Positions 27,958 through 37,106 of a stretch of 64,000 nucleotides of DNA are shown here, piece by piece. The notes under the pieces were generated by a model that was not told the origin of the DNA, ran no database searches, and saw nothing but the letters and a program-made list of their open reading frames with translations. Every line of letters starts with the position of its first letter. Positions within the stretch are counted from its first letter, which is position 1. Origin of the DNA: Acinetobacter shaoyimingii (GTDB taxonomy: Bacteria; Pseudomonadota; Gammaproteobacteria; Pseudomonadales; Moraxellaceae); assembly GCF_011578045.1 (NCBI RefSeq), contig NZ_CP049801.1, positions 434,001 through 498,000 of the forward strand, written 5' to 3'. The position numbers were made by a program, and so were the translations under genes.

Positions 27958-28848
27958 TTATGCTTTAGGCTCAATATTTGTGCCTGCTTGATCAACATCA
28001 ACATCAACATCAACATCAACATCAACATCAACATCAACATCAACATCAACATCAACATCATCTATATCGTCAACATCTGAGTCTAGGTCGGATGCTTCAG
28101 GAATCTCAGCTAAATCAAATCCTGTTGGATTTTCAAGAGTGTAGTTCAAACGACCCGCCATCACACTTGCAAGCTCTTCTAAACCTTGTTTGTTTAACGA
28201 TGAGAACAATTGAATCGAGAAATTTAACTTCATCTTTCTCAAGGTGCTTTTGACTTCTTGCAATACTTTTGATGCAGGACCACGGTTCAGCTTATCCGAT
28301 TTGGTCAAAAGCACATGTACAAACAGTTTACGTGAATATGCCCATTCGAGCATCATCACATCAAAGTGTTGTAGTGGATGACGAATATCCATGAGCAACA
28401 CCAAGCCTTGTAAGCTTTTACGATGAATCAAATAGTTTTCAAGTTCTTTTTGCCAAACAAGTTTCATGGCTTCAGGTACGGCAGCATAACCATAACCGGG
28501 TAAATCGACCAAACGCTGAATGGCATTGCCTAAACTAAAAAAGTTAATCATTTGGGTGCGGCCGGGGCGTTTAGATGCACGAGCCAATTGTTTTTGATTG
28601 GTCAAAGCGTTAATGGCACTGGATTTGCCTGCATTTGAGCGTCCTGCGAATGCCACTTCGTAGCCCAGATCTTCTACACAAATGCTGAGCTTTGGTGCGC
28701 TCATTAAAAATTCGGCTTTACGTAACCAATTTAAAGCTGAGACTGCATATTCCGTAATCGCAGGATCAACTTGTTTTTCGTAGCTAATCTTTTGTTTAGG
28801 CGCGTTTGATGTCTTGGCGTTCTTAGACTTTCCACTACTGCGATGCAT
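27958..28848 (-). CDS. engB: Ribosome biogenesis GTP-binding protein EngB/YihA with Val-Asp repeat tail
   Basis: A 296-residue TRAFAC GTPase, essential for large-subunit assembly in many bacteria. G1 is GRSNAGKSS (about 73-81), G3 DLPGYGYA (about 117-124), G4 TKSDKL and G5 SSLNKQG. Usual length is about 200-220. This one has an N-terminal extension of roughly 45 residues and an acidic C-terminal tail of about 45 residues, with a run of Val-Asp pairs encoded by a hexanucleotide microsatellite. A later start at MSAPKLSICVED would give a standard N-terminus; the ATG at 28848 is kept because the extension is continuous. Confidence 0.92.
   Translation of the reverse strand: MHRSSGKSKNAKTSNAPKQKISYEKQVDPAITEYAVSALNWLRKAEFLMSAPKLSICVEDLGYEVAFAGRSNAGKSSAINALTNQKQLARASKRPGRTQMINFFSLGNAIQRLVDLPGYGYAAVPEAMKLVWQKELENYLIHRKSLQGLVLLMDIRHPLQHFDVMMLEWAYSRKLFVHVLLTKSDKLNRGPASKVLQEVKSTLRKMKLNFSIQLFSSLNKQGLEELASVMAGRLNYTLENPTGFDLAEIPEASDLDSDVDDIDDVDVDVDVDVDVDVDVDVDVDVDQAGTNIEPKA
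27991..28060. repeat. Hexanucleotide microsatellite, 11 perfect ATCAAC units
   Basis: Eleven uninterrupted ATCAAC units (27991-28056) plus a partial twelfth. It reads GTTGAT (Val-Asp) in engB on the minus strand. Unit length is a multiple of three, so slippage changes length but not frame. Confidence 0.95.
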
Positions 28849-29214
28849 AACTCAACTTCAATAAAATGATCTACAGCAGGCATTATAAAGGAAGTCTGTA
28901 AAGCAAGCGAATGAATGATCTGGTTTATTGTGAATTTGCAGGGCTGAATAGAAAAATCTGAAAATACATCATTAAAAAGAATAGGAAGCTGTGTTTCAGT
29001 AATAATAGTTTAGTTATATTAAATAATATTTATTATGATCACTTAGTGTGATAATCATGGGTGAGTATTAATCAGCATTCATAAATAGTTTGTGAATGAA
29101 CTTTATTTCCCTATTAACTTTTTCTAATTTATATCAATTTATTTAACATTTTTCCAAGTGTATCACTCTGAATCTTAAAGTGAATTTTAGAGAGTGGTGC
29201 GATCAGAGGTATTT
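28849..29214. other. Divergent engB / PQQ-dehydrogenase intergenic region
   Basis: About 366 AT-rich bases with no credible open frame. It contains ATTCA/TGAAT arms around 29080-29097 and presumably the promoters of both flanking genes; none is strong enough to call. Confidence 0.35.
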
Positions 29215-31623
29215 ATGATTGTTCAAGAGAAACCTACACCAAGACAATCATCAATCTTAGTTAAATTATTAGCCATTGTATTCGTACTGTTCGGATTGCC
29301 TTTGCTAATTGGTGGGGGATACCTCATCAGTCTAAGTGGATCTTGGTATTATTTAATTGCAGGTCTTGCACTGATTGTTTCAGGCATTCAATTGTTTAGA
29401 AATAAAATGTCAGGTGCATGGATTTTTGCAGCACTATTCGTGGCTACATTGTTGTGGACAATCTGGGAAAGCGGTGCTCGCTTCTGGGGTTGGGTTCCAC
29501 GTACAGCTGTTTTTGCGGTATTTGCCTTAGTTCTGGCATTGCTATTACCTAAAATTGAACGTGGTGCAAGCCGTAAAGTATCACTTGGTTTAAGTGGCTT
29601 TTTGGTTGTATGTTTCGTCATCGCAGGTATTTGTGCATTTACTCCACAGTTTTCATTCAAATCTGATGCCGCATTTCCAACGCAACCTTTAACAGCAGAT
29701 ACACGTGTCAATGATCCGACACAAGCGGATTCAGATTGGAAATATTATGGTCGTGATTCCAATGCCACGCGTTATTCACCCTTAAAGCAAATCAATGCTG
29801 AAAATGCATCGAAGCTTGAGCGTGCTTGGGTGTATCGTACAGGCGATTTGCCTCCTGCGGATAAATCCAATAAATGGGCAGCAGAACATACACCGATTAA
29901 AGTCGGTAATGGTTTGTATGTATGTAGTGCGACCAACAATATCAGTCGTATTGACCCGACCACAGGTAAAGAGATTTGGAAATTCAAATCTGGTGTTGAA
30001 TACAAAAGTATTCCTTATACCGCTGCTTGTCGTGGTTTGACTTATTATGAATCTAAAGTAGTGCCATCAGGTCAGGCATGTCATAGCCGTATCGTTGTGG
30101 GAACTTTAGATATGCGTTTACTTGCTGTAGATACAGAAACAGGTAAAGCATGCGAAGGCTTTGGTGAGCATGGTCAAGTGAACTTGCTTAAAGGTATGGG
30201 TTATACCGTACCAAGCTTTGTGGCGATTACTGCACCGGTCAGTATTGTGAAAGACACCATTGTCACCAGTCAGGAAGTTAAAGATAACCAACGTCGTTGG
30301 GCGCCATCAGGTGTAACACGTGGTTATGACGCTGAAACAGGCGCATTCAAATGGGCTTGGGATGTGAATCGTCCGGGTCAAAAAGGTGAACCAAAAGAAG
30401 GCGAAGAATATAGCCGTGGTACACCAAACTCATGGACTGCATCAGTCGGTGATGAAAAACTTGGTTTAGTGTATATCCCAATGGGTAACTCGGCTGCCGA
30501 TCACTATAGTGGCACACGAACCAAAGCTGAAAATGAAGTATCTTCAGCGGTGGTTGCTTTGGATGCACAAACAGGTGATGTACGTTGGGTGTTCCAAACC
30601 GTTCATAAAGATGTTTGGGATATGGACTTGGGTTCACAACCGACATTAATGGATTATCCTGATGCTTCGGGCAAGGCTGTTCCTGCAATGTTGATCCCGA
30701 CTAAAATGGGTGAAACCTTCATTGTTAACCGAGTAACAGGGAAGCCACTGTCTAAAGTTGAAGAGAAAGCAGTTCCTGCGGGTGACTTAAAAGATGATAC
30801 ACGTTCTCCAACGCAACCGTTCTCCGTGGATATGCCACGTCTAGGTTTCCCAGATTTAACTGAGAAACAAATGTGGGGCTTATCACCACTGGATCAATTG
30901 GTTTGTCGTATTAAGTTTAAACAAGCCAACTACAATGGCATCTTTACGCCTCCAAGTATTTCTAAACCTTGGATCATGTATCCAGGTAACAACGGTGGTA
31001 GTGATTGGGGAAGCTATGCGTATGATGGCAACTCAGGTGTAATCATTGCGAACTGGAACAACACACCTATGTATGCTCAACTTTTAACACGTGAAAACGT
31101 AGAAAAAGATGGTGTGTATTCTTTAGATAGTCCGAAGTTTAATCCTAAAATCTTAAGTACCAAGCGTCCAATGGATGAAACGCCATATGGTTTAAATATC
31201 AGTCCGTTCTATAGCCCAACTAAAATGCTGTGTAGCGAACCACCGTACGGTATGATCTCAGCGATTGATTTACATACCAAAAAAGTGCTTTGGCAACATC
31301 CTTTAGGTACGGCTGAACGTAATGGTCCATTGAATTTGAAAACCTATTTACCAATCCAAATTGGTTTACCAAATAATGGTGGTCCAATCGTGACTGCGGG
31401 TGGTGTAGCCTTTGTTGCAGCAACCACAGACAATAAAATCCGTGCGATTGATATCAAAACAGGTAAAGAGCTTTGGCATGATGTCTTGCCTGCAGGTGGT
31501 CAAGCGACACCAATGACCTATTCACAAAATGGTGAACAATATCTTGTGATTATGGCGGGTGGTCATCACTTTATGAAAACCCCAGTAGGCGATTATTTGG
31601 TGGCATATAAGTTGCCTAAATAA
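29215..31623 (+). CDS. Membrane-bound PQQ-dependent dehydrogenase, glucose/quinate/shikimate family
   Basis: An 802-residue quinoprotein: about five N-terminal membrane helices (residues 15-140), then a periplasmic eight-bladed propeller that oxidises its substrate and passes electrons to ubiquinone. Seen are SDWKYYGRDSNATRYSPLKQIN at the propeller start, tryptophan-docking repeats (TGKEIWKF, TGDVRWVFQT, TKKVLWQHPLG, TGKELWHDVLPAGGQATPMTY) and WDMDLGSQPTL. Family membership is certain. Glucose versus quinate/shikimate is not: the propeller differs widely from the Acinetobacter Gcd sequence I remember. ATG 29215 follows AGAGG; the frame opens at a GTG seven codons earlier. Confidence 0.9.
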   Translation: MIVQEKPTPRQSSILVKLLAIVFVLFGLPLLIGGGYLISLSGSWYYLIAGLALIVSGIQLFRNKMSGAWIFAALFVATLLWTIWESGARFWGWVPRTAVFAVFALVLALLLPKIERGASRKVSLGLSGFLVVCFVIAGICAFTPQFSFKSDAAFPTQPLTADTRVNDPTQADSDWKYYGRDSNATRYSPLKQINAENASKLERAWVYRTGDLPPADKSNKWAAEHTPIKVGNGLYVCSATNNISRIDPTTGKEIWKFKSGVEYKSIPYTAACRGLTYYESKVVPSGQACHSRIVVGTLDMRLLAVDTETGKACEGFGEHGQVNLLKGMGYTVPSFVAITAPVSIVKDTIVTSQEVKDNQRRWAPSGVTRGYDAETGAFKWAWDVNRPGQKGEPKEGEEYSRGTPNSWTASVGDEKLGLVYIPMGNSAADHYSGTRTKAENEVSSAVVALDAQTGDVRWVFQTVHKDVWDMDLGSQPTLMDYPDASGKAVPAMLIPTKMGETFIVNRVTGKPLSKVEEKAVPAGDLKDDTRSPTQPFSVDMPRLGFPDLTEKQMWGLSPLDQLVCRIKFKQANYNGIFTPPSISKPWIMYPGNNGGSDWGSYAYDGNSGVIIANWNNTPMYAQLLTRENVEKDGVYSLDSPKFNPKILSTKRPMDETPYGLNISPFYSPTKMLCSEPPYGMISAIDLHTKKVLWQHPLGTAERNGPLNLKTYLPIQIGLPNNGGPIVTAGGVAFVAATTDNKIRAIDIKTGKELWHDVLPAGGQATPMTYSQNGEQYLVIMAGGHHFMKTPVGDYLVAYKLPK

Positions 31624-31645
31624 TCTTTAAAATAGAATTTTAAAC

Positions 31646-31679
31646 AAACCATCTTGGTCTAGGCTGAGGTGGTTTTTTT
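31646..31679 (+). terminator. Terminator after the PQQ dehydrogenase
   Basis: AAACCATCTT pairs with GAGGTGGTTT (two G-U pairs) and is followed by Ts, 22 bases past the stop. Confidence 0.65.
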
Positions 31680-31778
31680 ATTGGCGTAGAAAATTGAGTT
31701 AAAAAAAGAAATGATAAAAAAATAAAAATTTAAAAGAATTAAAAAATTAAAGAAAAAATAGCCTTGTAAGAAAAATCA

Positions 31779-32222
31779 CTAAAGATTCAGCAAAGGAATA
31801 GGGGATTGGCTAGAGACACTGTGCTGTGGTGATCGTGCCAAAACTTGTTGTAAGGTATATTGATCCAGTGTTTGGTAAAACTGTTCTACCGCTTGGTCTA
31901 AAATTCCTTTTAATCCGCAATGATTGCGTAACACACAGGGTGGGGTATTGCACTCCACAATTTGCGTATTGCCTTCTAAAATTCGGACAATGACGCCTAA
32001 TTTTAAAGTCAGACTATTAGGATTTAAACGCATTCCACCACCTTTGCCGCGTGTGGTGATAATCCATTCTTGTTTCGCCATAAAATGGACAATTTTGACC
32101 AAATGATTTTCAGAAACTTGTAAATTTTCCGCAATTTCAGCAATCGTATAAGGTGTATCCCTGTCTTGAGAGATATACATCAGTACACGAAGTGCATAGT
32201 CGGAAAATTTATTGAGTTGCAT
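31779..32222 (-). CDS. nsrR: Rrf2-family nitric-oxide-sensing repressor NsrR
   Basis: A 147-residue Rrf2 regulator. A winged-helix domain (MQLNKFSDYALRVLMY..., recognition helix around VSENHLVKIVHFM) is followed by three cysteines, VECNTPPCVLRNHCGLKG (about 91-108), the spacing that ligates the [4Fe-4S] cluster destroyed by NO. Lies 106 bases downstream of the flavohemoglobin-like gene on the same strand, whose upstream DNA has an NsrR-type site, so co-regulation is likely. Confidence 0.92.
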   Translation of the reverse strand: MQLNKFSDYALRVLMYISQDRDTPYTIAEIAENLQVSENHLVKIVHFMAKQEWIITTRGKGGGMRLNPNSLTLKLGVIVRILEGNTQIVECNTPPCVLRNHCGLKGILDQAVEQFYQTLDQYTLQQVLARSPQHSVSSQSPIPLLNL

Positions 32223-32256
32223 AGAGGCTTCATATAAGGCGGTCTATGAAATCTTA

Positions 32257-32289
32257 GCCTGAAAATTAAGGAAATGGAAACTTTCAGGC
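32257..32289. promoter_or_regulatory. Hairpin between the flavohemoglobin-like gene and nsrR
   Basis: GCCTGAAA (32257-32264) pairs with TTTCAGGC (32282-32289). No T run follows on the minus strand, so it could modulate read-through or mRNA processing rather than end transcription. Confidence 0.4.
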
Positions 32290-32328
32290 CAAGTTTGATG
32301 CTAGAGCTTCAATAAATTTAATTTAGGA

Positions 32329-33093
32329 TCAACGTTTTAATGGTGCTGAAACCTGTACAACATCACCAGCTTTGTATTGATTCAGCAGAATATTGGCAAC
32401 AGAAAATGCTGTGCCGTTTTCTTCAGGTTTTACATCAAATGTATACACTAAATTATTTTGCGCTTCACTGAAGCTGAACTGTTGAGGTTGCTGAAGTGCT
32501 TGATTCGGCACGGCAACTTTGACTGAAATAAAGCTTCCAGCTTCTGCTGTGACAATGCTTTGATCATCTTGTGCTTTTAAGGTGAAACGTTTGCCATTTT
32601 CATGTTCTTCAATGTTGCTAATAACAAAGGCACGCCATCCAGCCCAGCCGCCATGTTGAGTAGCTAAGTTTTCATACTTTTGTTTTTCTACACCAATCAG
32701 AATATCTGCCAATTGGAAATAAGCCTCTTTCCATGCAGCAATCAAATCTGAATCCATGGGCACATCTAAAACTTCACTAATCGAATGCAGTAAGTTTTCA
32801 CCGACAATGTTGTATTGTTCAGGTTGAATGTCGAGACTCACATGCTTGGTGGTGATATGTTCTACCGCCTTAGCCAATACGCTTGGATTTTCAATATTTT
32901 CTGCATAAGCCAAAACAGCAGCAGCAAGTGCACGAGGTTGGCGACCTGTACTTTGATGATCTAAGTTAAACACATTATTGAGTTCTGGGTGGTTTTTTAA
33001 CATGCGCTGGTAGAAATAACTGGTGAGCGCTACGCCGTTTTCACGAAGAACAGGAACAGTGCTTTTTACGAGTTCAATATGCTGTGGATTCAT
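32329..33093 (-). CDS. Flavohemoglobin-like protein lacking the NAD(P)-binding domain
   Basis: A 254-residue protein. Residues 1 to about 138 form a bacterial flavohemoglobin globin domain with the distal Tyr (TSYFYQRM), proximal His (TKHVSLDIQPEQY) and the Tyr/Glu partners intact. Residues about 150-254 align with the FAD domain of Hmp, but the FAD-binding RxYS motif reads Q-Q-F-S. The chain stops at VQVSAPLKR, where Hmp proteins (about 400 residues) continue into the NAD domain. The next 106 bases hold no remnant of that domain. The upstream NsrR-type operator and adjacent nsrR point to a nitric-oxide role; it would need another reductase, or it may be an NO sensor or scavenger. Confidence 0.85.
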   Translation of the reverse strand: MNPQHIELVKSTVPVLRENGVALTSYFYQRMLKNHPELNNVFNLDHQSTGRQPRALAAAVLAYAENIENPSVLAKAVEHITTKHVSLDIQPEQYNIVGENLLHSISEVLDVPMDSDLIAAWKEAYFQLADILIGVEKQKYENLATQHGGWAGWRAFVISNIEEHENGKRFTLKAQDDQSIVTAEAGSFISVKVAVPNQALQQPQQFSFSEAQNNLVYTFDVKPEENGTAFSVANILLNQYKAGDVVQVSAPLKR

Positions 33094-33116
33094 GGCTTTG
33101 AATTCTATTTGATTAA

Positions 33117-33139
33117 AAGATGTATTTAAAATATACCTT
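33117..33139 (-). promoter_or_regulatory. NsrR-type operator upstream of the flavohemoglobin-like gene
   Basis: AAGATGTATTT, one centre base, AAATATACCTT: an 11-1-11 dyad with nine of eleven positions matching, close to the known NsrR consensus of AAGATGYATTT half-sites. It overlaps the likely -10 region of the gene that starts at 33093. Confidence 0.75.
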
Positions 33140-33179
33140 TAAGTGGGTATTTACAACCCGTAAAAAATTAAATCCATAA

Positions 33180-33208
33180 AAAAATTATGGGATATAAAAA
33201 TATCCCAT
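33180..33208 (-). terminator. Terminator after the HerA-like ATPase gene
   Basis: ATGGGATAT, loop, ATATCCCAT (33187-33208), followed on the minus strand by seven Ts. Confidence 0.8.
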
Positions 33209-33253
33209 CGTTTTTGCATTTATGATCTGTAAATCAAATGACTTTTTGGAAAG

Positions 33254-34837
33254 CTATTTTTTACCGAAAAGCGAACCGAGTAGACCACGCACAATCTTTT
33301 GTCCAGTAGAGCCACCTAAGCTACGTGCAGCACTTTTAGCAAAAGTCCCGACGGTGTCTTGAATAAGCTTTTCCCGTTGTTTAGCTGAACGTTCCGCTTC
33401 TTTTTGTTGCTCACGAGCGATACGTTCTTGCTCTTTCGCCTGTTGTTTGGCAAGGGCTTCTGCTTCTTTGGCTTGTTGTTTTGCCAGAGCCTCTTGTGCT
33501 TTGGCTTGTTGTTTTTCTTGTTCAGATTGAATCGCTTGCTGTTGACGTTCAGCCACTTTATTTTGAAGCTTCTCAAAAGCACTTTCTCGGTCTAGGCTCT
33601 GTTCATACACACCTGCAATGATGCTTTGATTCATCAAGCTCTTTCGTTCATCGATGCTAATCGGATTAAACGAAGAGTAAGGAGGCATCACCCAAGCGCG
33701 TTGTACAATTTGTGGAATCCCTTGTTCATCTAGGCAGCTGATCAGTGCTTCACCAACACCCAGTTCAGTAATCACTTGATCGACTTTAAACTCAGGATTG
33801 GTGCGGAAAGTGTCAGCAGCCGTTTTTACTGCCTTTTGATCTTTGGGGGTAAATGCACGTAAGGCATGTTGTACACGATTTCCCAGTTGCCCTAAAACAC
33901 TTTCAGGTAAATCCAATGGGTTTTGAGTGACAAAGTAAATGCCAACACCTTTAGAGCGAATCAAACGAACCACTTGTTCGATTTTTTCTTGTAAAGCAGG
34001 GCTGGCATTATCAAAGAGTAAATGGGCTTCATCGAAGAAAAACACCAATTTGGGTTTATCCATATCACCGACTTCAGGCAATTGTTCAAACAATTCCGAC
34101 AACATCCACAGCAAGAAAGTGGCATACAGTTTAGGTGTGTTCATCAGTTTATCTGCCGCCAGCAGATTGATTGAACCACGTCCTTGGCTGTCCGTTTGGA
34201 TGAAGTCCATGATATTAAGCGCAGGCTCGCCAAAGAACTTGTCTCCGCCTTGGTCAGCCAAAGCCAATAAGTTACGTTGAATTGCACCTAAACTCGCAGG
34301 GGAGAGATTACCGTATTCGGCTTTAAATTCTGCTGCGTGTTCACTGACATAAGTCAACATGGCTTTTAAATCTTTAAAATCGATGAGCAATAATCCTTGA
34401 TCATCGGCAATACGAAACACGGCTGAAAGCACACCTTCTTGCGTGTCATTCAAATTCAGCATTTGCGCAAGAAGTAATGGGCCAATTTCAGAAATCGTGG
34501 TGCGAATAGGATGTCCTTGCTCACCAAATAAATCCCAAAACACCACTGGATAGGATGTAAAGGGAACACTATCGATATTTAAGCTTTTGAGTCGATCTTC
34601 AAATTTTGGATTGCTTTCACCCGCTTTGGCTAGGCTAGATACATCACCTTTGGCATCGGCTAAAAATACAGGTACACCAATGCGAGAAAAACTTTCTGCC
34701 AAGACTTTGAGTGTTACGGTCTTACCTGTACCTGTCGCCCCAGCAATTAAGCCGTGACGATTGGCAAATTGGGAATATAAGACAACGTCTTGCTGTGTGT
34801 CGGTGGTTTTTTTTGCAATAATGATTGGTGTACCCAT
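33254..34837 (-). CDS. HerA/DUF853-family ATPase (YjgR-like)
   Basis: A 527-residue P-loop ATPase of the helicase HerA-like C-terminal (DUF853) family: Walker [13 protein letters not shown] (about 34-45), [12 protein letters not shown], Walker [14 protein letters not shown] (about 263-275) and the [16 protein letters not shown] block. Residues about 420-495 are a Lys/Gln/Glu/Ala-rich coiled coil of repeated [11 protein letters not shown] units. Biological function not established. Lies 12 bases downstream of the cystathionine beta-lyase-like gene and is probably cotranscribed. Confidence 0.88.
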   Translation of the reverse strand: MGTPIIIAKKTTDTQQDVVLYSQFANRHGLIAGATGTGKTVTLKVLAESFSRIGVPVFLADAKGDVSSLAKAGESNPKFEDRLKSLNIDSVPFTSYPVVFWDLFGEQGHPIRTTISEIGPLLLAQMLNLNDTQEGVLSAVFRIADDQGLLLIDFKDLKAMLTYVSEHAAEFKAEYGNLSPASLGAIQRNLLALADQGGDKFFGEPALNIMDFIQTDSQGRGSINLLAADKLMNTPKLYATFLLWMLSELFEQLPEVGDMDKPKLVFFFDEAHLLFDNASPALQEKIEQVVRLIRSKGVGIYFVTQNPLDLPESVLGQLGNRVQHALRAFTPKDQKAVKTAADTFRTNPEFKVDQVITELGVGEALISCLDEQGIPQIVQRAWVMPPYSSFNPISIDERKSLMNQSIIAGVYEQSLDRESAFEKLQNKVAERQQQAIQSEQEKQQAKAQEALAKQQAKEAEALAKQQAKEQERIAREQQKEAERSAKQREKLIQDTVGTFAKSAARSLGGSTGQKIVRGLLGSLFGKK

Positions 34838-34849
34838 AAAGTTTCTGTC

Positions 34850-36073
34850 CTATTCTGTTTGTTGTATTGGTTGTTCGTACTTGTACTTTTGTAATTGCTT
34901 TAATGCATTTTCTATATCTTGTATTAAATCTTCAGGATGTTCTAGTCCTATACAAAAACGCACCAGTAAGCCTTGTTTTAAATGCTGATTTTCAAGCTGG
35001 CGCATGTCTTTTAAATGATAAAGCATCACTAAACTTACAGGACCACCCCAACTAAATCCGAGTTTAAATAACTTGAGTTGATCACAGAAATATCGAATAT
35101 CAGTTAAATCATATTCTGGTTTAAAAATAACACTGACTAAACCTGCACTCAAACCTGATGTACAAATTTCTTTCCAGTATGAATGTCCAGCTGATGATTC
35201 ATCTGCAGGGTGTAGCACTTGAACAAAATCATCTTGAGATTTGAGCCAGTCTAGAAGCGTTAAAGCACTTTTACATTGATGTTCGTAGCGAATTTGCATA
35301 GACGCAAGGCTACGTTGAACTTGTGCGGCATCATCACCTGAAATGGCAATCCCTTGAATCGCATGCATGCGGAATAACTGATGATGAAGCTTTTGATCAC
35401 GGGTCAATACTGAGCCCATTAAAATATCACCACCACCGCTTGGGTATTTGGTGAGGGCATGAACACTGATATCTACGCTCAAATGTTCATCGCCAAAATC
35501 AAAAGCATTAAAGGCTAAGCCTGCACCCCATGTGTTATCTAAAGCCGTCAGAATTTTATGTTTTTGTGCTTTTTTGACGAGATTGATTAAATCTGGAAAT
35601 TCTAAAGTCACAGAGCCTGCGGCTTCTAGCCAAATCAATTTTGCTTTTTCACTCGGGGTAAAGCTATCCACATCTATCGAATTATAAACTTTAACACTAA
35701 TACCGTAACGTGATTCTAGATTACGCAAATGCTCCATATTTGGACCATAAATATTGTCTGAAACCCAGACCTCGTCACCATGATTTAAGAAACATGAATT
35801 GACTAAATTGATTGCTGAAAGTCCACTCGGTGCAAGCAGGCAGTAACGTCCACCTTCAATTTGAGCAATCTGGTCACCTAGGGTAAATGTCGTCGGTGTG
35901 CCATGTGTACCGTAGCTATAATCGTATTCATCTGTCCAGTGGCGATTGAATAATGCATTGGTATTTTCAAAAATAATCGTAGATGCACGATATAAGGGAG
36001 GTTGCACTGTAGCGATATATTGTGGTGCTTTACGTGGCGCGTGGATGAGACGTGTCTGAGGTTTATTTTTCAC
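34850..36073 (-). CDS. metC: Cystathionine beta-lyase-like PLP enzyme
   Basis: A 407-residue Cys/Met-metabolism PLP enzyme. TRLIHAPRKAPQ opens the chain. The DNTWGAGLAFNAFDFG block and the PLP lysine in SVHALTKYPSGGGDILMG (about 210-227) follow, with SWGGPVSLVML near the end. The wording of the active site fits MetC (cystathionine to homocysteine, pyruvate and ammonia); a related C-S lyase cannot be excluded. Divergent from the glutamine amidotransferase gene. Confidence 0.88.
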   Translation of the reverse strand: MKNKPQTRLIHAPRKAPQYIATVQPPLYRASTIIFENTNALFNRHWTDEYDYSYGTHGTPTTFTLGDQIAQIEGGRYCLLAPSGLSAINLVNSCFLNHGDEVWVSDNIYGPNMEHLRNLESRYGISVKVYNSIDVDSFTPSEKAKLIWLEAAGSVTLEFPDLINLVKKAQKHKILTALDNTWGAGLAFNAFDFGDEHLSVDISVHALTKYPSGGGDILMGSVLTRDQKLHHQLFRMHAIQGIAISGDDAAQVQRSLASMQIRYEHQCKSALTLLDWLKSQDDFVQVLHPADESSAGHSYWKEICTSGLSAGLVSVIFKPEYDLTDIRYFCDQLKLFKLGFSWGGPVSLVMLYHLKDMRQLENQHLKQGLLVRFCIGLEHPEDLIQDIENALKQLQKYKYEQPIQQTE

Positions 36074-36229
36074 GTGATGGCTCGAGTTACATAAATTTCA
36101 TATAGATAAGAAAAACATAATAACCAAGTTAAACAAAGCAATGAATTGTTTAAAAATTTAAATGATATGTCGGGTTGGCTTCATTTTTGCAAGGTAGTGC
36201 ATACATGATAACAATATGGGTCAACTTTG

Positions 36230-36955
36230 ATGAGAAAGTTAAACGTACATTATTTTCAGCATATTGCTGGCGAAGGATTCGGAAGTTGTTATGACTATTT
36301 AAAGTCGCTTGGTGCAAATATTACAGCTACAGAGTTTTTTGCACTACCTACTGATTTTGCTTTAGAAATTGAAGCATTACCCACTGTAGAAAACGTGGAT
36401 TTATTGATCATTATGGGTGGCACAATGAGTGTCAATGATGAAGCTAATTTTCCTTGGCTGAAAATTGAAAAAAGATGGCTAAGGCGCTATTTGGCGCAAG
36501 GAAAACCTGCAATTGGGCTCTGTTTAGGGGGGCAACTCATTGCAAATACCTTGGGGGCAAAAGTATCTAGAAATCCTGAACAAGAATTGGGGTGGGTTAA
36601 AGTCTATAAATCAGAAGCGGTACCTGAACATTGTTTCAAATTTCCAGATGAAATAAAAGTTATGCAATGGCATAGCGAAACCTTTGAAATTCCGAAAGGG
36701 GCAATTCGTTTAGCTGAAAATCAGGTCTGTGCAAACCAAATGTATCAAATTGGGAAAAATGTCTTGGGTTTTCAGTTTCACCCTGAAATTATACCTAGAG
36801 TTTTAGAAGCATTTATAGAAGATGAAGAACAAGAACAGGTTTTTAATGGACCGTATGTTCAAAGTTTTGCGACATTGCGTAAAAGTAAAGCTGAAGATTT
36901 TAAGCCAGCAAATCAACTGTTAAATTCCGCAATTGACTATGTTTTAGGTGCATAA
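36230..36955 (+). CDS. Class I glutamine amidotransferase domain protein
   Basis: A 241-residue stand-alone GATase1 protein. Nucleophile elbow PAIGLCLGGQLIAN has the catalytic Cys (about residue 100); His-Glu lie in LGFQFHPEI (about 180-188). No synthetase domain is attached, so it resembles GMP-synthase-like glutaminases of unknown acceptor, including gamma-glutamyl hydrolases. ATG 36230 chosen; the frame also allows TTG one codon earlier. Confidence 0.86.
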   Translation: MRKLNVHYFQHIAGEGFGSCYDYLKSLGANITATEFFALPTDFALEIEALPTVENVDLLIIMGGTMSVNDEANFPWLKIEKRWLRRYLAQGKPAIGLCLGGQLIANTLGAKVSRNPEQELGWVKVYKSEAVPEHCFKFPDEIKVMQWHSETFEIPKGAIRLAENQVCANQMYQIGKNVLGFQFHPEIIPRVLEAFIEDEEQEQVFNGPYVQSFATLRKSKAEDFKPANQLLNSAIDYVLGA

Positions 36956-37029
36956 TTTTTTTGAATGTTTTTTATGCAAAATGGTTACAAATAATTATCT
37001 AAAAATGAGATAAAAAACAAGAAATGGGT

Positions 37030-37058
37030 TTGCTTAATGGTTAAACAATCGCTATAAT
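37030..37058 (+). promoter_or_regulatory. Promoter of the S10 ribosomal operon
   Basis: TTGCTT (37030-37035), exactly 17 bases, TATAAT (37053-37058). The transcript would carry a leader of about 165 bases before rpsJ. Confidence 0.75.
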
Positions 37059-37081
37059 AAGCGACCCTTGAATATTGAGGG

Positions 37082-37106
37082 CTAAACAACAGAAGATGTT
37101 GTTTAG
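37082..37106 (+). promoter_or_regulatory. Hairpin in the S10 operon leader
   Basis: A perfect 9-base stem CTAAACAAC/GTTGTTTAG with the loop AGAAGAT, near the 5' end of the expected transcript. In E. coli, ribosomal protein L4 represses this operon through leader hairpins; whether this one does so is inference. Confidence 0.5.

Noticed and set aside
27991..28060. Regular short repeats as a possible CRISPR array
   Set aside because: A plain hexanucleotide tandem repeat without spacers, inside a coding gene.
27978..28253. Plus-strand frame with a Gln-His repeat opposite engB
   Set aside because: It is the complement of the Val-Asp microsatellite in a real gene; not independent coding.
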